From Pseudomonas capsici (GTDB lineage: Bacteria; Pseudomonadota; Gammaproteobacteria; Pseudomonadales; Pseudomonadaceae): a stretch of DNA of 64,000 nt. The number at the start of each line of letters is the position of its first letter. The first letter of the stretch is position 1. Both the position numbers and the translations under genes were made by a program. Of this stretch, positions 8,566 through 17,328 are shown one piece after another. The stretch is taken from the NCBI RefSeq assembly GCF_017165765.1, contig NZ_JAFGZD010000015.1, forward strand, positions 1 through 64,000. The letters are read 5' to 3'. The notes under the pieces were generated by a model. That model ran no database searches. It saw nothing but the letters and a program-made list of their open reading frames with translations, and was not told the DNA's origin.

Positions 8566-9704
8566 GAGCGCAGTACCACGCCGCTGTCGTCTTCCCACCA
8601 TACGTAGACTTCATCGCCCCAGGTAGGCCGGGTGCCCTGGCGCTCGGCGTTGGCGACGAAGGACTGCACCACCTTGCCGCCGGGCAACTGGACATAAAAC
8701 ACCGAATGGCCGCCCAGATAGGCAATGTCATGCACCTTGCCCCGGGACCAGTTGTGCTCGAAGGTCGGCTGCTCTGTAGTGATCAGGAGCTTTTCCGGGC
8801 GCAGTGCGTAAGTGATGTGCTTGTCTTCCACCGAGGTGGTCACGCCGTGTCCGACATAGATATGACGCTCAAGATCGGGACTATTGATCAGCGCATAGCC
8901 TTCCATGTCCTCGATCACCTCGCCCTCGAACAGGTTGACGCTGCCGATGAACTCGCAGACCAGTCGGCTGGTAGGCGTTTCATAGATATCGATGGGGCTG
9001 CCGATCTGGGCGATCCAACCCAGGTGCATGATCGCGATGCGCGCGGCCATGGTCATGGCCTCTTCCTGGTCGTGGGTTACCATCACGCAGGTCACACCCA
9101 CGCGCTCGATAATTTCCACCAGTTCCAGTTGCATTTGCGAACGCAGTTTCTTGTCCAGCGCGCCCATGGGCTCGTCGAGCAACAGCAGTTTGGGCTTCTT
9201 GGCCAGGGAGCGGGCCAGAGCCACGCGCTGACGCTGGCCGCCGGACAACTGATGCGGCTTGCGCTTGGCATACTGGGTCATGTGCACCAGCTTGAGCATC
9301 TCGGCCACACGGGCTTCGATTTCATCCTTGGGCAGCTTGTCCTGCTTGAGGCCGAAGGCGATGTTGTCGGCCACGGTCATGTGCGGGAACAGCGCATAGG
9401 ACTGGAACATCATGTTGATCGGGCGCTCGTAGGGCGGCATGTCGGTGATGTCGACGCCGTCCAGAAAGATGCGACCCTCGGTCGGGCGTTCGAAGCCGGC
9501 AAGCATGCGCAGCAATGTGGACTTGCCGGACCCGGAACCGCCGAGCAGGGCGAAGATTTCGCCCTTGTTGATCTGCAGGGACACATCGTCCACGGCAACC
9601 GTCTCGTCGAATTTTTTCGTGACCCGATCGATCCTGACCAGAACCTCTTTGGGTTGCTGACCGCCTTCGATGGCTTTCTTGTAGGCGCCGGAGGCAACTG
9701 GCAT
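8562..9704 (-). CDS. spuF: Polyamine ABC transporter ATPase SpuF
   Basis: This is a 380-residue PotA-type ATPase. Walker A GGSGSGKS lies at residues 55-62, the Q-loop region at MFQSYALFPHM, the signature at LSGGQRQRVALARSL, Walker B at LLLLDEPMGALD and the switch His in VMVTHDQEE. The last 130 residues are the TOBE regulatory domain (FEGEVIEDMEGYAL, ALRPEKLLI). It powers SpuG/SpuH. It lies 57 bp downstream of spuE, so the operon is probably read through. The length and domains are standard for the family. Confidence 0.92.
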   Translation of the reverse strand: MPVASGAYKKAIEGGQQPKEVLVRIDRVTKKFDETVAVDDVSLQINKGEIFALLGGSGSGKSTLLRMLAGFERPTEGRIFLDGVDITDMPPYERPINMMFQSYALFPHMTVADNIAFGLKQDKLPKDEIEARVAEMLKLVHMTQYAKRKPHQLSGGQRQRVALARSLAKKPKLLLLDEPMGALDKKLRSQMQLELVEIIERVGVTCVMVTHDQEEAMTMAARIAIMHLGWIAQIGSPIDIYETPTSRLVCEFIGSVNLFEGEVIEDMEGYALINSPDLERHIYVGHGVTTSVEDKHITYALRPEKLLITTEQPTFEHNWSRGKVHDIAYLGGHSVFYVQLPGGKVVQSFVANAERQGTRPTWGDEVYVWWEDDSGVVLRS

Positions 9705-9761
9705 GGGTGAAACTCCCCAACAATAGGCAGCCCGACCCCATTGGGCCGGGCGCTGGATTTT

Positions 9762-10856
9762 TTATTTCCCCGACTTGACCTTGGTCCAGCTGCGGGTCAT
9801 CAGACGTTGCACCTTGGGTGGCAACTCACTATTCACGAACAATCTGTCCAGTACTTCCTGAGGCGGGTAGACCGCCTCATCGGTGCGGATGTCCTGATCC
9901 ATGAGATCACCGGACGCCGGGGTGGGGTTGGCATAACCGACTTCATCACTGACTTTGGCGATCACCGCTGGATCAAGCAGATAGTTGATGAAGGCGCTGG
10001 CTTGCTTGACGTTTTTGGAGTCAGCCGGGATAGCCAGCATGTCGAACCAGAGGTTGCCGCCTTCCTTGGGAATGGAATAGGCAATCTTCACGCCCTTGTC
10101 CGCTTCTTCTGCGCGGTCACGGGCCTGGAACACATCGCCCGAAAAGCCGGCGGCAACGCAGATGTCGCCGTTGGCCAGATCGGTAATGTATTTGGAGGAG
10201 TGGAAATAGGTCACATAAGGACGTACCGCCAGCAGCTTGGCCTCAGCCTTCTTGTAGTCGGCTTCCTTGGTGCTGTTGGGGTCCAGGCCCAGATAATTGA
10301 GCATGGCCGGGATCATTTCATCGGCCGAATCGAGAAACGCCACGCCGCAACTGGAGAGCTTCTTGATGTTTTCGGGCTCGAACAGCACCGACCAGGAGTC
10401 GATCCTGTCCACACCCAGAACAGCCTTCACCTTCTCGACGTTATAACCGATGCCATTGGTGCCCCACAGATAAGGCACGGCGTACTGGTTACCCGGATCG
10501 TTCTTCTCCAGACGCTTGAGCAGCGCCGGGTCGAGGTTCTTGTAGTTGGGCAGCAGCGACTTGTCGAGCTTCTGGAAAGCGCCGGCCTTGATCTGCTTGC
10601 CCAGGAAATGGTTGGACGGTACTACCACGTCGTAACCGGTACGCCCGGCCAGCAGCTTGGCTTCCAGGGTCTCGTTGGAATCGAATACGTCGTATAACGG
10701 CTTGATGCCGGTCTTGGTTTCAAAATCCGCCAGGGTGGTCTTGCCGATGTAATCGGACCAGTTATAGATGTGTACGGTGGACTCGGCCTGAACACTGGCA
10801 ACAGTGGTCAGCGCTGCAACGGCGAGCATCGATCTGGCCAATAAAGAAATAGACAC
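9762..10856 (-). CDS. spuE: Polyamine-binding protein SpuE
   Basis: This is a 364-residue PotF/PotD-type periplasmic binding protein. I use the GTG start at 10856, preceded by AAGGA at correct spacing. An ATG reading from 10949 would place 31 non-signal-like residues before the leader. The signal peptide is followed by HIYNWSDYIG, the family hallmark, then DVFDSNETLEAKLLAG, ligand-pocket aromatic and acidic residues, and the C-terminal RSWTKVKSGK shared with SpuD. By position (second binding gene, next to spuF) it corresponds to SpuE, which prefers spermidine in P. aeruginosa. The SpuD/SpuE ligand split here is inferred from order. Confidence 0.88.
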   Translation of the reverse strand: MSISLLARSMLAVAALTTVASVQAESTVHIYNWSDYIGKTTLADFETKTGIKPLYDVFDSNETLEAKLLAGRTGYDVVVPSNHFLGKQIKAGAFQKLDKSLLPNYKNLDPALLKRLEKNDPGNQYAVPYLWGTNGIGYNVEKVKAVLGVDRIDSWSVLFEPENIKKLSSCGVAFLDSADEMIPAMLNYLGLDPNSTKEADYKKAEAKLLAVRPYVTYFHSSKYITDLANGDICVAAGFSGDVFQARDRAEEADKGVKIAYSIPKEGGNLWFDMLAIPADSKNVKQASAFINYLLDPAVIAKVSDEVGYANPTPASGDLMDQDIRTDEAVYPPQEVLDRLFVNSELPPKVQRLMTRSWTKVKSGK

Positions 10857-10978
10857 GTAAACAATCCTTTTCAGTATGGGGGTCTGGTGCCCGTATCGGT
10901 GAGCTGAAAAACGGGTCGGCAACTTACCGTTGATGGCTGCGAATCGCAAAGAACTTTATATGACATCGCCCGCCAGGA

Positions 10979-11056
10979 GCGCGCTTGCCCGCGATGAGGA
11001 CATTCCCGACGACAGATTTGTGTCGTCTTTGCCTGTGTCATCGCGGGCAAGCGCGC
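10979..11056. repeat. Palindrome between spuD and spuE
   Basis: Perfect 19 bp arms at 10979-10997 and 11038-11056 (GCGCGCTTGCCCGCGATGA type) enclose a second hairpin with GACGACA/TGTCGTC arms. The unit GCGCGCTTGCCCGCGAT is another Pseudomonas palindromic family. It sits inside the operon, between two co-directional genes, so it may tune relative mRNA stability. Confidence 0.85.
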
Positions 11057-11070
11057 CTTGAGTCAGGCGT

Positions 11071-12168
11071 TTACTTGCCCGATTTGATCTTGGTCCAGCT
11101 GCGGGTCAGGATCCGCTGGGTCGCAGCAGGCAAGTCAGCGATTGCATAGAGCTTGGCCTGTACATCGGCTGGCGGATAAACGCCCGGGTCGCTGGTGATT
11201 TCCTTGTTGACCAGAGGAGTCGCTGCCGCGTTACCGTTCGGGAAACGTACTTCGTCAGTGATCTCGGCCATGATTTCCGGCTTCATCAGGAAGGTCATGA
11301 ACTTGTAGGCACCTTCGACGTTCTCGGCATCCTTTGGAATGGCGACCATGTCAAAGAAGCTGCCAGCACCTTCTTTCGGAATGTTGTAGCTGACCTTGAC
11401 CTTGCCACCGGCCTCTTCGGCACGAGACTTGGCCTGATAGATATCACCCGAGTAGCCCACTGCTACGCAGATGTTGCCGTTGGCCAGGTCGGAGATGTAC
11501 TTCGAGGAGTGGAAGTAGGCAATCGAAGGACGAATCTTCAGGAACAGCGCCTCGGCCTCGGCGAGTTGCTTCTTGTCCTGAGAGTCGGTCGGGTAGCCCA
11601 GGTAATGCAGCGCGATTGGCAGCATTTCGGTCGGCGAATCGAGGAAGCTGATACCGCAGGACTTCAGCTTGGCTGCGTTTTCAGGCTTGAACAGCAGGTC
11701 CCAGGAGTTGACCGGCGCATCGGCACCCAGAGCGGCCTTGACCTTCTCGGGGTTGAAGCCGATACCGATCGAGCCCCACATGTACGGGAAAGCATGCTTG
11801 TTGCCCGGGTCGCTGACCGAAACGGCCTTGAGCAGGTCCTTGTTCAGGTTGCCGTAGTTGGGCAGCTTGGACTTGTCCAATTCCTGATAGACGCCAGCCT
11901 TGATCTGCTTGGCCAGGAAGTTGTTGGACGGCACAACGATGTCATACCCGGATTTGCCCGCCAGCAGCTTGGCTTCCAGTGTTTCGTTGCTGTCGAAAAC
12001 GTCGTAGACGACCTTGATGCCAGACTCTTTCTCAAACTTGGCAACGGTATCCGGTGCGATGTAATCGGACCAGTTATAGACGTGCAGCACTTTGTCATCG
12101 GCCTGCGCAGCGGAGGCCACAACGCCCATCAGGGACAAGGCGAGAAGGGTCTTGCCAAATTTTTTCAT
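11071..12168 (-). CDS. spuD: Polyamine-binding protein SpuD
   Basis: This is a 365-residue PotF-type periplasmic binding protein. The signal peptide is MKKFGKTLLALSLMGVVASAAQA, then HVYNWSDYIAPDT and DVFDSNETLEAKLLAGKSG. It ends RSWTKIKSGK, like the neighbouring SpuE, so the two are clearly paralogues from tandem duplication. By position next to spuC it matches SpuD, the putrescine-preferring protein in P. aeruginosa. GGAGC precedes the ATG. A 180 bp gap containing palindromic sequence separates it from spuC, leaving room for its own promoter. Confidence 0.9.
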   Translation of the reverse strand: MKKFGKTLLALSLMGVVASAAQADDKVLHVYNWSDYIAPDTVAKFEKESGIKVVYDVFDSNETLEAKLLAGKSGYDIVVPSNNFLAKQIKAGVYQELDKSKLPNYGNLNKDLLKAVSVSDPGNKHAFPYMWGSIGIGFNPEKVKAALGADAPVNSWDLLFKPENAAKLKSCGISFLDSPTEMLPIALHYLGYPTDSQDKKQLAEAEALFLKIRPSIAYFHSSKYISDLANGNICVAVGYSGDIYQAKSRAEEAGGKVKVSYNIPKEGAGSFFDMVAIPKDAENVEGAYKFMTFLMKPEIMAEITDEVRFPNGNAAATPLVNKEITSDPGVYPPADVQAKLYAIADLPAATQRILTRSWTKIKSGK

Positions 12169-12348
12169 GCGTACAGCTCCAATGTTTTATCACTGACCGT
12201 TAGATTAGCGGCTTCTAGCCATTAGTCTGGCAAGTTCCGGTTGGCGCTTTCAAGCTATCAAACAAGGAATTCCCGCAGGAACGCATTCATTCCCCAAAGG
12301 CCGATACATCCGAAGAAAACTGCATTGGCCTCGCGGATAAATACGCTC

Positions 12349-13707
12349 CTACAGTGCTGCCAGAGTCAGGTCCAGGCACTTGCGCGCCTTTTCGACCAAC
12401 TCATCGATTTGCGCAAAACTGATGACCAGCGGTGGCGCAATGATCATGGTATCGCCTACGGCCCGCATGATCAGGCCATTATCGAAGCAGAAGGTTCGAC
12501 AAATCATCCCTGCGCCCTTGCCGACATGACGCTCACGAGTGGTCTTGTCTTTCACCAGCTCGATTGCACCCAGCAGGCCGACACCGCGTACCTCTCCCAC
12601 CAGCGGATGATCGCTCAGTTCGCGCAGACGCTTTTGCAAATATGGTGCCGTTTGCGCCTGAACCCTTTCGACGATCTTTTCTTCGCGCAGGATACGAATG
12701 TTTTCCAGCGCGACCGCAGCCGCCACGGGATGCCCGGAATAGGTGAAACCATGGTTGAAATCGCCGCCCTCGTTGAGCACTGCGACTATTTCATCGCGCA
12801 CCACAAGGCCGCCCATGGGCACATAACCGGAGGTCAGGCCCTTGGCGATGGTCATCATGTCTGGCTTGAGGCCGTAGAAATCGCTACCGAACCACTCACT
12901 GGTACGCCCGAAGCCACAAATCACCTCATCGGCGACGAACAGAATGTCGTATCTGGCCAGGATTTCCTTGATCTTCGGCCAGTAGGTATCGGGCGGCACG
13001 ATGACCCCGCCGGCACCCTGGATCGGCTCGGCAATGAATGCACCGACGTTTTCCACGCCCAGCTCGAGAATCTTGCGTTCCAGTTGCTCGGCGGCCCAGA
13101 CACCGAACTCGTCAGGCGTCATGTCGCCGCCTTCACCAAACCAGTAGGGCTGGGGAATATGCACCACACCGGGGATCGGCAGATCGCCCTGCTCGTGCAT
13201 ATAGGTCATGCCGCCCAGGCTGGCCCCGGCAACGGTGGAGCCGTGATAGCCATTGACCCGGCTGATGATGGTTTTCTTGTTCGGCTGGCCCTTGATCGCC
13301 CAGTAATGGCGGACCATACGCAACATGGTGTCGTTGCCTTCGGAGCCTGAGCCGGTAAAGAACACATGATTCATGCCTTCGGGGGTGATTTCGGAAATGG
13401 CTTTCGCCAGCTCCAACGCCGGAGGATGAGCGGTCTGGAAGAACAGGTTGTAATAAGGCAGCTCACGCATCTGTTTGCTGGCCGCTTCTACCAGCTCTTC
13501 ACGGCCATAGCCGATGGCGACGCACCACAGGCCGGACATGCCGTCCAGAATCCTGTTGCCTTCGCTGTCCCACAGATAAATGCCTTCGGCGCGGGTGATG
13601 ATGCGCGGGCCTTTATCCTTCAATTGCCTGTAATCGCTGAACGGTGCCAGGTGGTGCTCGCTGCTCAAGGCTTGCCATTCGAGGGTTTGAGGGTTGTTGG
13701 CACTCAT
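12349..13707 (-). CDS. spuC: Polyamine:pyruvate transaminase SpuC
   Basis: This is a 452-residue class III PLP aminotransferase. The start MSANNPQTLEWQ follows AGGAAG; the in-frame ATG at 13776 would overlap spuB and is rejected. Visible sites are SGSEGNDT for phosphate binding, the GYHGSTVAG motif, DEVICGFGR and the PLP-binding Lys in MMTIAKGLTSGYVPMGG. The enzyme transfers an amino group from putrescine or gamma-glutamylated polyamine intermediates to pyruvate. It lies 72 bp downstream of spuB and acts beside the glutamylation route. Confidence 0.9.
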   Translation of the reverse strand: MSANNPQTLEWQALSSEHHLAPFSDYRQLKDKGPRIITRAEGIYLWDSEGNRILDGMSGLWCVAIGYGREELVEAASKQMRELPYYNLFFQTAHPPALELAKAISEITPEGMNHVFFTGSGSEGNDTMLRMVRHYWAIKGQPNKKTIISRVNGYHGSTVAGASLGGMTYMHEQGDLPIPGVVHIPQPYWFGEGGDMTPDEFGVWAAEQLERKILELGVENVGAFIAEPIQGAGGVIVPPDTYWPKIKEILARYDILFVADEVICGFGRTSEWFGSDFYGLKPDMMTIAKGLTSGYVPMGGLVVRDEIVAVLNEGGDFNHGFTYSGHPVAAAVALENIRILREEKIVERVQAQTAPYLQKRLRELSDHPLVGEVRGVGLLGAIELVKDKTTRERHVGKGAGMICRTFCFDNGLIMRAVGDTMIIAPPLVISFAQIDELVEKARKCLDLTLAAL

Positions 13708-13779
13708 GCAGCGCTTCCTGTTATCGGGATTCGGTTGGCAAGGCACCGCGCGCATGACCTGCGGCGGTGCCTGCATGAC

Positions 13780-15138
13780 TCAAACGGCGAAGAGCAGAAA
13801 TTCCCGCTCCCACGAACTGATCACACGCTTGAAGTTCTCGTGCTCGGCACGCTTGACCGCCACATAGCCGACAATGAACTTCTTGCCCAGGTATTTCTCG
13901 ATGGTCTTGCTGTTTTCCATCCGCTCCAGCGCATCCTCGATGGTCAGCGGCAGGCGCAGGTTGCGACGCTCGTAGCCGCGCCCCACCACCGGTGCACTCG
14001 GATTGAGCCCTTCGACCATACCGATGAAGCCGCACAACAGGCTCGCGGCAATCGCCAGATAAGGGTTGGCATCGGCACCGGGCAGACGGTTTTCCACGCG
14101 GCGGTTCTGCGGTACGGCATCCGGCACACGCAGGCCGACGGTGCGGTTCTCTTCGCCCCACTCGACGTTGACCGGTGCAGAAGTATCCGGCAGGAAGCGG
14201 CGGAACGAATTGACGTTGGGCGCAAACAGCGGCAACAGCTCGGGGATAAGCTTCTGCAGACCACCGACGTGGTTCAGAAACAGCTGGCTCATGGTCCCGT
14301 CATCATTGGAAAAGATGTTTTTGCCGGTCTCGATATCGATGATGCTCTGGTGCAGGTGCATCGCACTGCCCGGCTCGCCGGTCATCGGCTTGGCCATGAA
14401 GGTCGCGGCCACATCATGCTTGAGCGCGGCTTCGCGCATGGTGCGCTTGAACACCAGAATCTGGTCGGCCAGGGACAGGGCATCGCCATGACGGAAATTG
14501 ATTTCCATCTGTGCCGTGCCGTCTTCATGGATCAGAGTGTCCAGGTCCAGGTTCTGCAGCTCGCACCAGTCGTAGACATCTTCAAACAGCGGGTCGAATT
14601 CGTTGGCGGCTTCGATGGAGAACGACTGACGCCCGGTTTCAGGACGCCCGGAGCGCCCGACAGGCGGCTGCAACGGATAATCCGGGTCATCGCTGCGCTT
14701 GGTCAGATAGAACTCCATCTCCGGCGCAACGATCGGCTGCCAGCCTTGATCGGCATAGAGCTTGAGGACTTTCTTCAGGACATTGCGCGGCGACAGCTCG
14801 ATGGGATTGCCCTGCTTGTCGTAAGTGTCGTGAATGACCTGCGCAGTGGGCTCGATGGCCCAGGGCACCAGATACACCGCGTTCTGGTCGGGGCGGCAGA
14901 TCATGTCGATGTCGGCCGGGTCCAGCAGTTCGTAGTAGATATCGTCTTCTACATAGTCGCCGGTCACCGTCTGCAGCAACACGCTTTCAGGCAGACGCAT
15001 GCCTTTTTCGGCAATGAACTTGTTGGTCGGCGAGATCTTGCCGCGGGTGATCCCGGTAAGGTCGGACATCATGCATTCGACTTCGGTGATCTTGTGTTCT
15101 TTCAACCAATCGGTGAGCTGGTCGAGGTTGGTACTCAT
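13780..15138 (-). CDS. spuB: Glutamylpolyamine synthetase SpuB (glutamine synthetase-like)
   Basis: This is a 452-residue glutamine-synthetase-fold ligase of the PuuA type. It carries the MSDLTGITRGK beta-grasp start, the metal-site acids in MEFYLTKR and AQMEINFRHGD, GEPGSAMHLHQSI, and the ATP-binding NRTVGLRVPDA-PQNRRVENRLPGADANPYLA. Such enzymes condense glutamate with a polyamine amine using ATP. In P. aeruginosa six such enzymes handle different polyamines. It heads the spuBCDEFGH run here. The intergenic region to divergent spuI holds the probable promoters. The exact polyamine is not readable. Confidence 0.9.
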   Translation of the reverse strand: MSTNLDQLTDWLKEHKITEVECMMSDLTGITRGKISPTNKFIAEKGMRLPESVLLQTVTGDYVEDDIYYELLDPADIDMICRPDQNAVYLVPWAIEPTAQVIHDTYDKQGNPIELSPRNVLKKVLKLYADQGWQPIVAPEMEFYLTKRSDDPDYPLQPPVGRSGRPETGRQSFSIEAANEFDPLFEDVYDWCELQNLDLDTLIHEDGTAQMEINFRHGDALSLADQILVFKRTMREAALKHDVAATFMAKPMTGEPGSAMHLHQSIIDIETGKNIFSNDDGTMSQLFLNHVGGLQKLIPELLPLFAPNVNSFRRFLPDTSAPVNVEWGEENRTVGLRVPDAVPQNRRVENRLPGADANPYLAIAASLLCGFIGMVEGLNPSAPVVGRGYERRNLRLPLTIEDALERMENSKTIEKYLGKKFIVGYVAVKRAEHENFKRVISSWEREFLLFAV

Positions 15139-15773
15139 AAATACCTCAGGGGTTGTCGTGTCCTGATCGCGATCAGGCGTTTTTCCGACGCATCGGCGTC
15201 ACGTTGTACAACTCGTTTCGGCAGGCACGAATAAGCGGTAAGGTGGCATCTGCCTGTTTGCAGGATGAGCAGCATCTGTAACGCCGTTCATGCCGCTATA
15301 GTGATACTGTTCGATATGAAAAGTTGCTGTAGCGCAGAGCTGATGTCCAGTATGGCTGGAACTCATGGCACTGCTGTCGGGTCGCACACAGTGTCTTGCA
15401 GGATTCGACGGCAGGCCGTTGAAGACATTGATATGGCGGGCATGATGACCGCTCTGTCCTGTACCGGGAGTGGAGTCGATCAAGGGAAGGCAAGGCATTG
15501 AAACCCCGGTTTTATTGCTCTGTGGGCTGCAATCGAGCTTAGCCTTGTTCATTTTTTTATACAACGCCCCGATAAAAATAGAATACGAGCTTTCCCTGAT
15601 CAGGCTCTGCTCTGCTCGAAACAAGGAATACGCGCCCCAAATGGCAGCAAAAAAGGCTATAAGGCGCAGTTTTAGGGCAACAAAAGGCTCTATTGACTTC
15701 ATCATGGCTTTCGGATTGACTGAAACCCGTAATGCTCGATGATTGATATTTTTAACAACAAAGGTGTTGCATC
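15139..15773. other. Long spuB-spuI intergenic region
   Basis: This is a 635 bp gap between divergent ligase genes. It holds a perfect palindrome near spuB and an AT-rich stretch from about 15540 to 15770 upstream of spuI (TTCATTTTTTTATAC, GATAAAAATAGAATAC). Open frames in it start with no ribosome site and look unlike proteins. In P. aeruginosa the amidotransferase gene spuA sits between spuB and spuI; no trace of it was seen here. Confidence 0.6.
15162..15177. promoter_or_regulatory. 16 bp palindrome upstream of spuB
   Basis: CCTGATCGCGATCAGG is a perfect palindrome 24 nt before the spuB start codon, within its probable leader. It could be an operator for a dimeric repressor or an mRNA hairpin. 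The owner is unknown. Confidence 0.45.
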
Positions 15774-17150
15774 ATGTCGGTACCCCCGCGTGCCGTTCAG
15801 CTCAACGAAGCGAACGCGTTCCTTAAGGAACATCCTGAGGTTCTGTACGTTGACCTTCTGATTGCAGATATGAATGGTGTGGTGCGTGGCAAGCGCATAG
15901 AACGCACCAGCCTCCACAAGGTTTACGAGAAGGGCATCAACCTGCCTGCCTCTTTATTTGCTCTGGATATCAATGGCTCCACGGTGGAAAGCACCGGTCT
16001 GGGCCTGGACATCGGCGATGCCGACCGCATCTGTTATCCAATCCCCGATACCCTGTGCAACGAACCATGGCAGAAGCGCCCTACGGCACAACTGCTGATG
16101 ACCATGCACGAACTGGAAGGTGAACCCTTCTTCGCCGACCCGCGTGAAGTGCTGCGCCAGGTAGTGACCAAGTTCGACGAACTGGGCCTGACCATCTGCG
16201 CGGCGTTCGAGCTGGAGTTCTATCTGATCGACCAGGAGAACGTGAATGGCCGCCCGCAACCGCCACGCTCGCCGATCTCGGGCAAGCGCCCGCACTCGAC
16301 ACAGGTCTACCTGATCGACGATCTCGACGAATATGTCGACTGCCTCCAGGACATTCTCGAAGGTGCGAAAGAGCAAGGCATCCCGGCCGACGCCATCGTC
16401 AAGGAAAGCGCCCCGGCCCAGTTCGAGGTAAACCTGCATCACGTGGCCGATCCGATCAGGGCCTGCGATTACGCGGTTCTGCTCAAGCGCCTGATCAAGA
16501 ACATCGCCTACGACCACGAAATGGACACGACCTTCATGGCCAAGCCCTATCCGGGTCAGGCGGGTAATGGTCTGCATGTCCACATCTCGATCCTGGATCG
16601 CGATGGCAAGAACATCTTCACCAGCGAGGATCCCGAGCAGAACGCCGCATTACGTCATGCGATCGGCGGTGTGCTCGAGACCCTGCCGGCACAGATGGCG
16701 TTCCTTTGCCCGAACGTCAACTCGTACCGCCGGTTCGGTGCCCAGTTCTACGTACCCAACTCTCCGACCTGGGGCCTGGACAACCGTACCGTTGCGCTGC
16801 GCGTGCCAACCGGTTCGCCCGATGCCGTGCGTATCGAACACCGCGTGGCCGGTGCCGATGCCAACCCGTATCTGTTGATGGCTTCGGTACTGGCAGGCGT
16901 GCACCACGGTCTGACCAACAAGATCGAACCGGGCGCTCCAGTGGAAGGCAACTCCTACGAGCAGCACGAGCAAAGCCTGCCGAACAACCTGCGCGATGCA
17001 CTGCGCGAGCTGGACGACAGCGAAGTCATGGCCAAATACATCGACCCGAAATACATCGATATCTTTGTGGCCTGTAAAGAGAGCGAGCTGGAGGAGTTCG
17101 AACACTCCATCTCCGACCTCGAGTACAACTGGTACCTGCATACGGTCTGA
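15774..17150 (+). CDS. spuI: Glutamylpolyamine synthetase SpuI (glutamine synthetase-like)
   Basis: This is a 458-residue GS-fold ligase paralogous to SpuB, with IADMNGVVRGKRI at the start and the usual acids at FELEFYLID and AQFEVNLHHVADP. It also has PGQAGNGLHVHISI and the ATP-site NRTVALRVP-SPDAVRIEHRVAGADANPYL. AAAGGTG lies 8 nt before the ATG. It should join glutamate to a polyamine, the first step of gamma-glutamyl polyamine degradation. It is transcribed away from spuB, as in P. aeruginosa, and is followed by a strong terminator, so it is probably monocistronic. Confidence 0.9.
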   Translation: MSVPPRAVQLNEANAFLKEHPEVLYVDLLIADMNGVVRGKRIERTSLHKVYEKGINLPASLFALDINGSTVESTGLGLDIGDADRICYPIPDTLCNEPWQKRPTAQLLMTMHELEGEPFFADPREVLRQVVTKFDELGLTICAAFELEFYLIDQENVNGRPQPPRSPISGKRPHSTQVYLIDDLDEYVDCLQDILEGAKEQGIPADAIVKESAPAQFEVNLHHVADPIRACDYAVLLKRLIKNIAYDHEMDTTFMAKPYPGQAGNGLHVHISILDRDGKNIFTSEDPEQNAALRHAIGGVLETLPAQMAFLCPNVNSYRRFGAQFYVPNSPTWGLDNRTVALRVPTGSPDAVRIEHRVAGADANPYLLMASVLAGVHHGLTNKIEPGAPVEGNSYEQHEQSLPNNLRDALRELDDSEVMAKYIDPKYIDIFVACKESELEEFEHSISDLEYNWYLHTV

Positions 17151-17165
17151 GCCGGACCGCTGCAC

Positions 17166-17207
17166 AAAGCGCCGCAGGCCTTCGGGTCGTGCGGCGCTTT
17201 TGTTTTT
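17166..17207 (+). terminator. Rho-independent terminator of spuI
   Basis: AAAGCGCCGCA pairs with TGCGGCGCTTT around a loop containing CTTCGGG, followed by TGTTTTT. This is a strong stem and T-run 15 nt after the spuI stop. Confidence 0.85.
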
Positions 17208-17210
17208 CCT

Positions 17211-17266
17211 CGCGAATAAGTCAGTTCCCACAGGGGTTTTCACTGTAGGCGCGTATTTATTCGCGA
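17211..17266. repeat. Small palindromic repeat
   Basis: CGCGAATAA at 17211-17219 pairs with TTATTCGCG at 17258-17266 around a 38 nt spacer. It belongs to the CGCGAATAAATTC family of dispersed palindromes and lies in the gap before the TetR gene. Confidence 0.55.
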
Positions 17267-17328
17267 AGACCTTGAAACAGGCCCCACTGTACAATGCCGC
17301 TGCCCCGCCGCCCCCCTGAGATCAACCC

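Noticed and set aside
15242..15260. Sigma-54-like TGGCAT...TTGCA near spuB
   Set aside because: The spacing between the GG and GC elements is too long for a -24/-12 promoter. A similar match upstream of the aldehyde dehydrogenase (near 52130) also has wrong spacing.
15199..15705. A 168-codon frame in the spuB-spuI gap
   Set aside because: No ribosome site, mixed composition, no family pattern; the region looks regulatory.
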